Assembly (NCBI RefSeq): GCF_032878955.1
Contig: NZ_CP043839.1
Coordinates: 2,852,001 to 2,916,000 of the forward strand
Direction: 5' to 3'
DNA length: 64,000 nt
Source: Butyricimonas paravirosa
Lineage (GTDB): Bacteria; Bacteroidota; Bacteroidia; Bacteroidales; Marinifilaceae
Below the pieces are notes generated by a model. It was not told where the DNA came from and did no database searches. It saw nothing but the letters and a program-made list of their open reading frames with translations. The translations under genes were made by a program, and so were the position numbers. Positions 1 through 8,118 of the stretch are shown here, piece after piece (the stretch's first letter is position 1; every line of letters begins with the position of its first letter).

Positions 1-835
1 CCAACTCTTGGTTGATCACGTCCAGTCGCTCGTTGATGAACTCCACCGTTGCCTCCGACACGATCCTCTTGTTATCGATACCGTTCTGGTTATACCGCTT
101 GACAAGGGCGTTAATCACCGCAATTCCTCTCGCCGGTACGGCATCTTTCAAGGAGACCAGCACGGAGTTCGTGTTCTTTACTAGGATTTGCACATTCAAG
201 TTCCCCGAGAAACTATTAGCCGTTTTCCGAAAACTGGACAGGTCCACCCGGATTTTTTCCTTGGAGGTAACTTTCCTGTTAGGCTCGATCGAGAGATTAT
301 AGTCTCCCATAGGAACGCTCTCCGAGTAGTGACCACTCCACATTTTCTCCCCGTCAAGGTTCATTAATATCACGAGGTTCGCCGTGTCCAACAACACGTG
401 AAAAGACGTGTCCCGGATCTCCCCGGGATTATCCACAAGAACTTTCACCGGCGAATCGTTATAAAGTTCCCGATCACGCAAGAAACCTTCACGGACGTAA
501 CAGACGTTCAAGTCCAGTTCCTCCACGACCTCCCGCATCAGGTTCTTCGACTGTAGCTCCACGATCTCATTCTCCACGAACATGTCCGCCGCCGCCAAGC
601 CCAGCTCTTTCATCATCACGTTCGTTCCCAGCTCCCCCTTTTTCGAGTCGCTGATCATCACCTTACCCGTCACGTTGTAGATAGGTACCCGGCTCTGGCA
701 TATCAACAAAGCGATGACCAAACACAGAGGCACCGACACCGCAAACCAGCGCCAACGGGTGATAAATTTTTCAACTAATACTTTTACATCTATACTTTCG
801 GACTCGCTTTCCCTGTTCAAGTTATTCTCTTCCAT
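1..835 (-). CDS. Wzz/GumC-type polysaccharide chain-length protein (partial, C-terminal part outside window)
   Basis: The minus-strand frame is open from an ATG at 835 to the window edge and begins MEENNLNRESES. A cytoplasmic N-terminus is followed by the motif TRWRWFAVSVPLCLVIALL, a membrane segment at about residues 30-45. Next comes the periplasmic chain-length-determinant start (YNVTGKVMISDSKKG, then ELQSKNLMREVVEELDL), typical of Bacteroidales Wzz proteins, which are often fused to a BY-kinase. These proteins set polymer length and, with the Wza-like lipoprotein, couple polymerisation to export across the envelope. It starts 17 bp after the Wza-like gene and is probably the fifth gene of the UpxY-led operon. 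The missing C-terminus decides whether a tyrosine-kinase domain is present. Family assignment is good; the exact role is inferred. Confidence 0.85.
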   Translation of the reverse strand, partial: MEENNLNRESESESIDVKVLVEKFITRWRWFAVSVPLCLVIALLICQSRVPIYNVTGKVMISDSKKGELGTNVMMKELGLAAADMFVENEIVELQSKNLMREVVEELDLNVCYVREGFLRDRELYNDSPVKVLVDNPGEIRDTSFHVLLDTANLVILMNLDGEKMWSGHYSESVPMGDYNLSIEPNRKVTSKEKIRVDLSSFRKTANSFSGNLNVQILVKNTNSVLVSLKDAVPARGIAVINALVKRYNQNGIDNKRIVSEATVEFINERLDVINQEL

Positions 836-852
836 GTAATTTCGGTTCTAGG

Positions 853-1626
853 TTAACGAATTGCGATGGCAAGGATAGCCACTAACGTGGAAATACTCGA
901 TAAAACGTAAGGCAGGAATGCCCCGGCATTTCCTCCCACAATCCGAGCCTTATTGGGTTCGACATAGACCACGTCATTCTGTTGCAAGTAGAAAAAAGGC
1001 GAATGAATGATATTTTCCGATGTCAAATCCAGTTGGGCGAAAACTTTCTCGTCCCCGTCTTCTCGCATCACCAGCACGTTCTTACGCTTTGCATTAATTT
1101 GTAAATCTCCAGCCATTCCCAAAGCATCAAAAATGGAAACCCGTTCACTATTCACCTTGTAACTCCCGGGAGCTTTCACTTCTCCCAACACGGTTACCTT
1201 GAAATTTAAGTACTGGATAGTCACGATCGGGTTTTTCAGGTAGTTACTCAACTCCTTCTTCAATTCAGCTGCCAGTTCCGTACGGGATAAACCTTCCACT
1301 TTAATCTTCCCCAACACCGGGAAATCGATCGTCCCGTCCGTGTCCACCAGATACCCGTAAAGTTGATCGTTACCTGTTCTCGTGTTATTCTGTCCCAACC
1401 CGATCATCGGTGTGTTAAAAGGTAGCGCCGTCTCAATATCATCACAGGAAACCACGATTGATAATAAATCATCCACATGAATCACCGTGCGATACTGCAA
1501 AGCTGCTTTCACTCTAGAATTAATCTTCACATCTTGTAGGTACACCACGTCTTTCGGGGAAGCGCAAGCCCCCAACAGGCAAACCAGCATACCGATAAAA
1601 AACAATCTTCCAGTTCCCGTCATCAC
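853..1626 (-). CDS. Wza-like polysaccharide export lipoprotein (SLBB domain)
   Basis: This is a 257-residue protein with a lipoprotein signal ending in LLGAC (Cys21). The polysaccharide biosynthesis/export fold follows at about residues 40-130 (YRTVIHVDDLLSIVVS, then GTIDFPVLGKIKVEGLSR), then an SLBB-type beta-grasp part (VTVLGEVKAPGSYKV). A C-terminal hydrophobic helix (LPYVLSSISTLVAILAIAI) is common in Bacteroidales members, which are shorter than E. coli Wza. It should form the outer-membrane or periplasmic export channel for capsule or exopolysaccharide together with the adjacent Wzz-like protein. It lies 19 bp downstream of the dehydratase gene, consistent with one operon. The second Met is an equally possible start. 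Confidence 0.9.
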   Translation of the reverse strand: MMTGTGRLFFIGMLVCLLGACASPKDVVYLQDVKINSRVKAALQYRTVIHVDDLLSIVVSCDDIETALPFNTPMIGLGQNNTRTGNDQLYGYLVDTDGTIDFPVLGKIKVEGLSRTELAAELKKELSNYLKNPIVTIQYLNFKVTVLGEVKAPGSYKVNSERVSIFDALGMAGDLQINAKRKNVLVMREDGDEKVFAQLDLTSENIIHSPFFYLQQNDVVYVEPNKARIVGGNAGAFLPYVLSSISTLVAILAIAIR

Positions 1627-1645
1627 TTGTAAGTCTTTATTTTAG

Positions 1646-3571
1646 TTAATTATTTATTTTATCCAGTATTTCGAACCGGGAGTTCTTCGATTTAAACTCC
1701 GGCACCACCTGTTTCATCAACCGCACGGTATCCTCAATCCGTACCGCCAATGCTAATTCCGCAAGTTGATCATAAGCACCCAATACCTCGTCCCGCTTGT
1801 ACTTCCGGACTCTTGCTACCCGAATTTTAGCATTCCCCGTCGGGATCGTGTTCTCCTCGTTACTTAAAACCTCCTCGTACAATTTCTCTCCCGGCCGCAA
1901 GCCGATAAACTTGATCTTGATATCCTCGTTCGGGACGTACCCCGCCAAGCGAATCATCCGTTCTGCCAGATCGACGATCTTCACGGGTTCTCCCATGTCA
2001 AAAACGTAGATTTGATTACCCGTACTCATCGTGGCCGCCTCCATCACCAACCGGCAAGCCTCCGGGATAGTCATGAAAAAGCGGGTGATTCCCGGGTCTG
2101 TAACCGTCACCGGACCACCCCGCTCGATCTGTTTCCGGAAATAGGGAATCACGCTACCGTTACTTCCCAGCACATTTCCGAAACGAGTCGTGACAAAACG
2201 AGTTTTACCTTTCACTTCCCCACGCTCTATTGCTAATCCTAAACTTTGCACGTATATCTCCGCCAGTCGTTTGGAAGCCCCCATCACGTTGGTCGGATTC
2301 ACCGCCTTGTCCGTGGAGATCATCACCATCATGTCCACGCTATACTCCACGCAAAAATCAGCCACCAGTCTCGAACCGATCACATTCACCCGAACCGCCT
2401 CGCAAGGGTTCTCTTCCATCAAGGGAACATGCTTATAGGCAGCTGCATGGAACACCACACTGGGACGATATTTTTCAAAAACCATCCGTAGCCGCTCTTT
2501 CTGACGAACATCACCGACAAAAGGGGTGAACTTCAAGTTCGGGAAATTCCGTTCCAGTTCCAAGCGCAACTCGTGCATCGGGGTTTCCGCATTATCAAAT
2601 AACACCAGATGCCCCACGCCAAAGGCAGCTAACTGGCGGCATAGCTCGCTACCGATACTACCTGCCGCACCAGTCACCATCACCACCTTACCCGCAAAAT
2701 ACGCCTCAATCTCCCTCGTGTTCACCTTGATCTCCTCCCGTCCCAACAAGTCCTCTATACGGATCTCCCGGATAATCGTCTTTTTTAAACCATCTCCCAA
2801 CACGTCTATTGGCGGGGAAAACAAGTTCTTTACTCCAATCCCCTGACAAAAACGAACCAACCGATCCGCTTCCCGACGAGCCTCCTCACGCGAGGGGTAT
2901 AACACACCGTTTATATTACATTTTTTCACAAAACGGGAGAAATGCTGTTCATCCTCAAAATAGTAAACCGGCAATTCCGAAAGCACGCAAGATTTCAGGT
3001 ACCTATCCGGATTCACGAATCCCACCACATGATAGTGCTTACTAGTGTGCATTCTCGTCTTCAGTGCCACGCTTTTATCACCGGTTCCGTAGACCAGTAC
3101 CCTCGTCTTCCCCGAACCATACAGAGAGATCGTAAAATCATAAACCAGCACAAGTGTTACCCGGAAACCCACCAGAATCACCGATGTCACGAGAAAATCA
3201 ATCACGGCACAGGCAAAAAGGTGTTGCCCAAACAGCCGAGAACCGGACACGAAGATCATTCCTGCCAACAGGAGTTCTTTTAGGAAAATTGCAAATCCCA
3301 TTTTCCCAATGCTCTTTATCGTGGCGTGCCGGATGATATTCCGGTTCACCCTCAGCCCCCAGAAAACCAGCAAACTAACCACGCAAGAACCAACAATAAT
3401 CACGACATAGGTTGATCGGGAGAGATCGATGATAAAACTGTCGGCAAAAAGAAGCGTGATAAACGAACTCATGACGGACAAAAAAATATCCACCAAGAGA
3501 ATCGTGTAAGCATTCACGTACTTCTTATTCTCGTGTAAACGACTACATATCGAGTGAAACGAGTATTTCAT
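1646..3571 (-). CDS. CapD/WbpM-like nucleotide-sugar epimerase/dehydratase, membrane-bound
   Basis: This 641-residue protein has four or five membrane helices in residues 20-145, then a first Rossmann-like region (RVLVYGTGDKS, about 157) and the catalytic SDR domain with the NAD(P)-binding motif GAAGSIGSEL at 301-310. The catalytic region STDKAVNPTNVMGASKR (419-435) has Met430 in place of the usual SDR Tyr, with Lys434. This Met substitution is known in the long WbpM type of UDP-GlcNAc C6 dehydratases. The enzyme likely makes a 4-keto-6-deoxy sugar nucleotide, the first step toward the initiating sugar of the repeat unit. It is the first biosynthetic gene after the two regulatory genes. The 140 bp upstream of it contain no gene; I see only a weak imperfect stem there. 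Confidence 0.92.
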   Translation of the reverse strand: MKYSFHSICSRLHENKKYVNAYTILLVDIFLSVMSSFITLLFADSFIIDLSRSTYVVIIVGSCVVSLLVFWGLRVNRNIIRHATIKSIGKMGFAIFLKELLLAGMIFVSGSRLFGQHLFACAVIDFLVTSVILVGFRVTLVLVYDFTISLYGSGKTRVLVYGTGDKSVALKTRMHTSKHYHVVGFVNPDRYLKSCVLSELPVYYFEDEQHFSRFVKKCNINGVLYPSREEARREADRLVRFCQGIGVKNLFSPPIDVLGDGLKKTIIREIRIEDLLGREEIKVNTREIEAYFAGKVVMVTGAAGSIGSELCRQLAAFGVGHLVLFDNAETPMHELRLELERNFPNLKFTPFVGDVRQKERLRMVFEKYRPSVVFHAAAYKHVPLMEENPCEAVRVNVIGSRLVADFCVEYSVDMMVMISTDKAVNPTNVMGASKRLAEIYVQSLGLAIERGEVKGKTRFVTTRFGNVLGSNGSVIPYFRKQIERGGPVTVTDPGITRFFMTIPEACRLVMEAATMSTGNQIYVFDMGEPVKIVDLAERMIRLAGYVPNEDIKIKFIGLRPGEKLYEEVLSNEENTIPTGNAKIRVARVRKYKRDEVLGAYDQLAELALAVRIEDTVRLMKQVVPEFKSKNSRFEILDKINN

Positions 3572-3711
3572 TTATTCTTGGTATTTTGTAAAAGAAGCGC
3601 CTCCTCCAGTATTTAATAGCTTGATCCGGCGTATGAAGTACCGTTTAAAGGAGACGCTGTTACCGAGAGTTGCATATCCCGGTATCGCATTTTTAGTGTG
3701 AATTGGTATAT

Positions 3712-4470
3712 TTATTCTTTCTTTTCATACTTCGTATTGCAAGCTACAAACTCCCGTTTCGCCAAAATATAAAACACCAGCCCCACATCAACAGAGGAGA
3801 CCTCTCCCATCCGCACAAATTGTTCAATCATATCATCCTCCACTTGTCGTACCCGTACGGCCAACCGTACCCGCTCTTCTTTCAATCGCTCCTGTTCTTC
3901 AACGGGTAATTCCATCAAGCCTACCACGTTATCATACAAACAAATCGCATCCCACCATCCCAACAAATCGTCCCGGTGGTTTCCCCGCGTATATCCCAAA
4001 GCTTCTGTCACCAATTTACCTGCCAATTCGCCACATTCCGCATCTCCCGTAAAATAATAACAATTACACAATAACCGGCAAATATTAGAAGTACGGCACG
4101 GTAACACCAGTTTTTGACTTCCCCAAGGTGTCAGTATATCGTAGGCTGCATCCACTCCTTTTTCCAAAAAATCCAAATCCGAGTACAACTGGTAAACGTC
4201 CATCAAGTCCGCAGCGTAACCGGCACGAAAATTTGCCGGAAGTTCTTTCTTCTGCACCAATACCTCATACCAACGGGCAATTTCTTTTGCTCTTTCGTGA
4301 ATATCATAAAGAACTCCAAACTCGGCCTCTAACCACGGATATATTCGCACCATCGTGTAAACCGTAAGATAACCGTGAAGATAAGCGGACAACTTGTCGG
4401 GAGAGTACGAACGGAAATTAACTTCACGTAACCGATCGTACAAATCATAAAATAAACCTTTCTCCATCAT
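3712..4470 (-). CDS. Unrecognised 252-aa protein in the UpxZ position of the capsule operon
   Basis: The protein is 252 residues long, soluble, without a signal peptide and rich in predicted helix. It starts MMEKGLFYDLYDRLREV, 6 bp after the upxY stop, so the two are almost certainly co-transcribed. In Bacteroides capsule loci the gene after upxY is usually upxZ, whose product blocks UpxY proteins of other loci. UpxZ is about 160 residues. This protein is longer, and the match I can see is only a helical stretch around residues 80-150 (DVYQLYSDLDFLEKGVDAAY). I therefore call it an UpxZ candidate by position, not by clear homology. An unrelated regulator or a helical-repeat protein remains possible. 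Confidence 0.6.
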   Translation of the reverse strand: MMEKGLFYDLYDRLREVNFRSYSPDKLSAYLHGYLTVYTMVRIYPWLEAEFGVLYDIHERAKEIARWYEVLVQKKELPANFRAGYAADLMDVYQLYSDLDFLEKGVDAAYDILTPWGSQKLVLPCRTSNICRLLCNCYYFTGDAECGELAGKLVTEALGYTRGNHRDDLLGWWDAICLYDNVVGLMELPVEEQERLKEERVRLAVRVRQVEDDMIEQFVRMGEVSSVDVGLVFYILAKREFVACNTKYEKKE

Positions 4471-4476
4471 CTTTTT

Positions 4477-4998
4477 CTACTCTATTCGTTCCAAAAAGGA
4501 ACCCGGAATATAGGACGTTGCAATTGACACAACTCCTTCCAAACGGATGACCACACGTTTGTGTCCCATCAAACGAACCAACTCTCCTTCCAATCCTTGC
4601 AAGGGGCCTTTAATCACTCGTACCCGGTCTCCCCGTTTCAGATTTTTGTTTAACACCTCTACCCCGCTCGGGGAAAAATCCAACAAAAACATGAAATCAT
4701 GCATTTGTTTATCGGGAACAATCAACGAGTGACGTCCCTCAATATCTTTCAAATAAACAATATTAAGCCCATGGTCATTTATTAATGAAAAACTTGTTGC
4801 TTTATCCGTGTGAATAAAAATCATCCCGTGAATCAAGAGCACCCGGATCGTTTTACGACCCAAAGGTGTTTCCCGCACTTGTTCTTCCTGAGGTAGAAAA
4901 TTCTCGATACCCAACTCATCAAGCTTCTTCTTTATCCACAACTCCTGATTCACTCGAGTGTGAGCCACGTACCAGTTTATATTCTTATTATCAACCAT
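4477..4998 (-). CDS. upxY: UpxY-family transcription antiterminator (NusG-like)
   Basis: This is a 173-residue NusG paralogue. The NGN domain starts NWYVAHTRVNQELWIKKKL (residues 8-26) and continues through FLPQEEQVRE and a hydrophobic core. The KOW motif is GDRVRVIKGPLQGLEGELV, at about residues 123-141. UpxY proteins (known from Bacteroides fragilis) travel with RNA polymerase on their own capsule operon and prevent premature termination in the leader and downstream genes. This is the first gene of the minus-strand operon running to the left window edge. Its leader carries a strong stem-loop, and an invertible promoter candidate lies just upstream, as in known phase-variable capsule loci. 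No ribosome site stands out. Confidence 0.93.
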   Translation of the reverse strand: MVDNKNINWYVAHTRVNQELWIKKKLDELGIENFLPQEEQVRETPLGRKTIRVLLIHGMIFIHTDKATSFSLINDHGLNIVYLKDIEGRHSLIVPDKQMHDFMFLLDFSPSGVEVLNKNLKRGDRVRVIKGPLQGLEGELVRLMGHKRVVIRLEGVVSIATSYIPGSFLERIE

Positions 4999-5041
4999 GT
5001 ACCCTTTTGATTTCCCCTATCAAGGTATTAAATCGAATTTT

Positions 5042-5169
5042 GGACAGCTTTCTCCACATTTCCTGACCGGATGCGCTTCGCGCATTAACCCTCGTACCGG
5101 CCCTGATTTATTTCCACGTGTTTCTATCGTCTCACTATAATACAGCGATTCAACGAAAGAAAGCTGTCC
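5042..5169 (-). promoter_or_regulatory. Structured leader of the upxY operon: 12-bp long-range stem with a nested mini-hairpin
   Basis: GGACAGCTTTCT at 5042-5053 is perfectly inverted as AGAAAGCTGTCC at 5158-5169, with 104 bp between. Inside, ATGCGC-TTC-GCGCAT (5071-5085) forms a perfect 6-bp hairpin, which on the transcript strand has a GCGAAGC core, a sequence known for very stable hairpins. The element lies 44 bp before upxY, and would be in the leader if the promoter upstream were in the ON state. Leader structure is known to matter for UpxY antitermination in B. fragilis; that this element is the UpxY target is inference. The interior shows no TAnnTTTG box, so I do not read it as a second invertible promoter. 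Confidence 0.6.
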
Positions 5170-5189
5170 GCATTAAAAAGTTTCAAAAA

Positions 5190-5335
5190 ACGATCATTTA
5201 ATAATACTGCCACTTAATAATAAATTTTCAGATCTTGTAAAATTGCAATTGCCTGATTGCTAAAAAGAAAAAATATTTTGTTTTGATTTGCGCAATTCGA
5301 AAATTTACTATATTTGCAACGCATTAAATGATCGT
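5190..5335. promoter_or_regulatory. Candidate invertible promoter switch for the capsule operon
   Basis: A 13-bp perfect inverted repeat, ACGATCATTTAAT at 5190-5202 and ATTAAATGATCGT at 5323-5335, encloses 120 bp. Within it, on the plus strand, is a canonical Bacteroidales promoter: TTTG (5287-5290), 18 bp, TATATTTG (5309-5316). This promoter points right, away from upxY. If the segment were inverted, the -7 box would fall at about 5209-5216 on the minus strand and transcription would start near 5203, some 200 nt before upxY. This layout matches phase-variable capsule promoters of Bacteroides, which are flipped by a recombinase often encoded elsewhere; none is in this window. Confidence 0.75.
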
Positions 5336-5514
5336 ATAATAAGCCTCAAAAATTTTACATAAACAACTGATCATTAATACATTACAAAGACATCAATCTA
5401 ATTTCACGAAACAACACATTTAACCATTATCCCCACTTACATAAACGTTTCCCTATCCCCTCTCTAGCCCATACCCCAAACACAGGCACAACAAAAACCC
5501 AGCATCAACACTGT

Positions 5515-5555
5515 TTCATGTTCATGCTGTGTCTATGCTATGTTCATGTTTTGTA
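5515..5555. repeat. Short degenerate repeat of CATGAACAT type
   Basis: Two copies of ATGTTCAT lie about 24 bp apart, and related TGCTGTG/TGCTATG words sit between them. The cluster is in the 3' region of the fimbrial operon, between its last stop codon and the capsule promoter switch. The function is unknown. The remaining bases between 5336 and 5626 show no gene; an imperfect stem pairing ACCAA near 5590 with TTGGT near 5615 might help terminate the fimbrial transcript, but it lacks a clear U-run. Confidence 0.35.
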
Positions 5556-5626
5556 CTTGAGGTAGAGCAACCATAGTCCACCCTTAAACCAAAGATTTTC
5601 TTACCTTGATGTAAGCTTGGTATTAT

Positions 5627-6577
5627 TTAAGACTCCAAATCCACGTCATTTATCCGTACCATCCAGTTATTTACTTTCATCAGGGGACAGATATAAGGTT
5701 TTAATTTATCCTCCGTGGCATCTAAAAAGAATATTAAAGTATATTGATCCTGCCTATCCAAGTATTCCTGCGGGGTCATTCCCGAGTAAGCCTCACGAGA
5801 GAGAAGCAAGTATTTCGTGAGAGGGATATCCAATACGCATTGCCCCGTGGAACGATGGGTCAGAATCAAACGGGTATCATCATTTTCAAGCAGACGTAAT
5901 GTATTTAATTCCGAATGCACGACCTGCAACCCGGACAAGTCGGCTTCCGTCTGATAAAAAGGCAAGTAACACGTTTCAACCGAATCAAGCGGCAGGCTTC
6001 GATGGTCAATCATCCCATTAAATGCCCTGATCTCCAGCAGAAATTCATCATCTGCAAATGGTGTCGGGTTCTGGCCTTGCAAAACACACGTGAAACGATG
6101 GGTTAACTTTATTAACGGAACTTCACGAACCGTGTACTCTTCCGGAACTTCCACTCCTTCCAAACGGCCATGAAACAAAGCGGGTAATTGTTTGGATGAC
6201 GTTCCCGACGCATCACATAACAGTCTTACCCCCGAGGCAGAACATTCGTAACAAGAATCCGTCAACCCGGACCAAACTAAAAAATTATATTTGCCCGGGG
6301 ATAAGGATTCCAACCTCACCTGACAATTATTTTGATGAAGAGTAAGACTGTCGACATGCCGGGTTTCAATGTAATTTCCGGTCTCATCGAATATGAATAT
6401 TGACGCATTTTTTAATTGGGTAAAAGCCGCATCCACATTTAACATATTATATCTATAAGACAATTTTAACCAAAAACCCGAAGGACAATCGGAGAGATCG
6501 TCATCTACCCATGAACAAGCAAAGCAAAGACAAGAAAATATTGCCAACCAGCATACGCCAATCTTACTCATCATCAT
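5627..6577 (-). CDS. Mfa2/FimB-type fimbrial anchor lipoprotein
   Basis: This is a 316-residue lipoprotein with lipobox CFAC (Cys21), followed by the hallmark SWVDDDLSDCPSGFWL of the Mfa2/FimB anchor family. A first beta-sandwich domain (about 35-160, with FIFDETGNYIETRHV and SPGKYNFLVWSGL) and a second one (about 170-316) fit the family. Such proteins anchor the fimbrial shaft in the outer membrane and limit its length. The gene is last in the fimbrial operon, 25 bp after the major fimbrillin gene. Three Met codons start the frame, and the exact start among them is open. Confidence 0.88.
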   Translation of the reverse strand: MMMSKIGVCWLAIFSCLCFACSWVDDDLSDCPSGFWLKLSYRYNMLNVDAAFTQLKNASIFIFDETGNYIETRHVDSLTLHQNNCQVRLESLSPGKYNFLVWSGLTDSCYECSASGVRLLCDASGTSSKQLPALFHGRLEGVEVPEEYTVREVPLIKLTHRFTCVLQGQNPTPFADDEFLLEIRAFNGMIDHRSLPLDSVETCYLPFYQTEADLSGLQVVHSELNTLRLLENDDTRLILTHRSTGQCVLDIPLTKYLLLSREAYSGMTPQEYLDRQDQYTLIFFLDATEDKLKPYICPLMKVNNWMVRINDVDLES

Positions 6578-6602
6578 TACAGCTAAAAATTATTGTATCA
6601 TT

Positions 6603-8102
6603 CTACAACTCACCTTCTTGGTAACGGATATTCCAAGGTAAAACAGAGAAATCAACACTTAGGTAAGCATCGGATTCAATATCTCCCGGATCCACGTCAG
6701 GGATTCCTGTTCCCAGATCATTCACATTCGTGATCAATATCCGGTAAATATTATTACGCACGATACCAAATTCCATCACTCCCATCATTGCCGAATGATT
6801 ATCCACGTGGCGAATGAAATAATTGTAATAACAATGGAAACTACCTTCTTCACTCTTGTTAAACACCTTGATATTGTATTTTTTCTGATCTTCGAGGCTT
6901 AATGAACCATCCGTTGGGACATTCGCCTTACCGATATCATGCACGGCTTTCAACGAGGTATAAAAATTATAGTTAAAATAATAGATCGTACTTTGCCCGT
7001 AAGGATCTACCGTGTGCCCTTCTTCATTAAAAGTTCTCTCTTCCGGTATGGAAACACTTGCCTTAAACACGATTCCCGTGGCGTAGGCTTTATTCTGTGC
7101 CGGACGATACATGCAGTTTTCCAAACAATACGTTGTCGTGTACGTGTTTTCAGCATTCAACACACTCGTGATATTATTACTTGCATTTTCACAATATGGC
7201 TGGGCATAGTAATTGTCTTGATTCGTGAAATTCTCTGCCCCGGCCACTGTTTTATTGAAAAAATAAGGGTCTACGGCATAGCCGTTCGTGGCAGGAATAA
7301 CCCCAAAATAATCATTCGTACAAGTGAAATCGGGCTTAACCAGATTCGTATCATCCGATCCGTCCGCTAAAGTAACCACGTGACGGAAAGTATAGAAATT
7401 CCGGCTCAAGTTGAAATAACGGTAATTACTTAAATTTATCGTGGCATACTGCCGACCTTCCTTGTCCTTCATAACATATTCGTTCCGGTTTCTTGCCAAG
7501 CATAATTTGGCTACTACTCGTTCCAAGGTGATGGGTACCACCGTAATCTCTTCTTCCGCTTTCGGAGTATTCACCACCACGTTCAAATTGGCCACGGCAC
7601 GATTGGCCATAATCAACGAACGAGAAGCATCTGTTGTTCCATTCTCGTAAGAATCCTTATCGACATGACTTAAAAAATTATCCACGGAAGTGGCATTAAT
7701 CATGCTAGTCCGGTTAGCCACGGCAAATACATCATAACTCCCCGGATCAACCTTGATCTTTTGGTTGGAACGGTAAGTGACGGTTTGGTCAGATACCACC
7801 CGCTCTACCCCGATCTCGAAAGACTCTATGAAATTTTTAGTTTCCGAATGAAATAAATAGAGTTGCACTTTTTCAATTCTTGACTCGTTTTCGCTTCCCG
7901 GCACGGTTTCATCCGAACTTTCAGCGGAAGCCCGTCCAAGAGAAGAGGAGGTTTCCGGCACGGTAAATGAAAACATCACATTCCCATCCGTCACAACAAC
8001 AGAAGGATTGCCCGACGGATCATCAACAGGATCTGCATCATTGATGCAACCTCCCAATGTTACTAGCGAAAATAGTAAAATACAATAATAAAATAACCTC
8101 AT
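6603..8102 (-). CDS. Mfa1-type fimbrillin (structural subunit, lipoprotein precursor)
   Basis: This is a 499-residue lipoprotein precursor with lipobox LGGC (Cys19). The N-terminal domain has the fimbrillin pattern RIEKVQLYLFHSETKNFIE and KVDPGSYDVFAVANR (about residues 75-130). A long C-terminal beta domain ends FGIVRNNIYRILITNVNDLG and then VDFSVLPWNIRYQEGEL. In the Mfa1/FimA family the lipidated N-terminal strand is cleaved by a gingipain-like protease and subunits polymerise by strand exchange; the C-terminal WNIRY strand is typical. It lies between the DUF3868/OmpA-like protein and the anchor gene. It is likely the main shaft subunit, although a tip role cannot be excluded. Confidence 0.88.
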   Translation of the reverse strand: MRLFYYCILLFSLVTLGGCINDADPVDDPSGNPSVVVTDGNVMFSFTVPETSSSLGRASAESSDETVPGSENESRIEKVQLYLFHSETKNFIESFEIGVERVVSDQTVTYRSNQKIKVDPGSYDVFAVANRTSMINATSVDNFLSHVDKDSYENGTTDASRSLIMANRAVANLNVVVNTPKAEEEITVVPITLERVVAKLCLARNRNEYVMKDKEGRQYATINLSNYRYFNLSRNFYTFRHVVTLADGSDDTNLVKPDFTCTNDYFGVIPATNGYAVDPYFFNKTVAGAENFTNQDNYYAQPYCENASNNITSVLNAENTYTTTYCLENCMYRPAQNKAYATGIVFKASVSIPEERTFNEEGHTVDPYGQSTIYYFNYNFYTSLKAVHDIGKANVPTDGSLSLEDQKKYNIKVFNKSEEGSFHCYYNYFIRHVDNHSAMMGVMEFGIVRNNIYRILITNVNDLGTGIPDVDPGDIESDAYLSVDFSVLPWNIRYQEGEL

Positions 8103-8118
8103 AACATTAAATTTTAAG

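Noticed and set aside
5042..5169. Second invertible promoter between the GGACAGCTTTCT repeats
   Set aside because: The 104-bp interior shows no TAnnTTTG box in either direction, and the element lies in the leader with a nested hairpin, so an RNA structure is the simpler reading.
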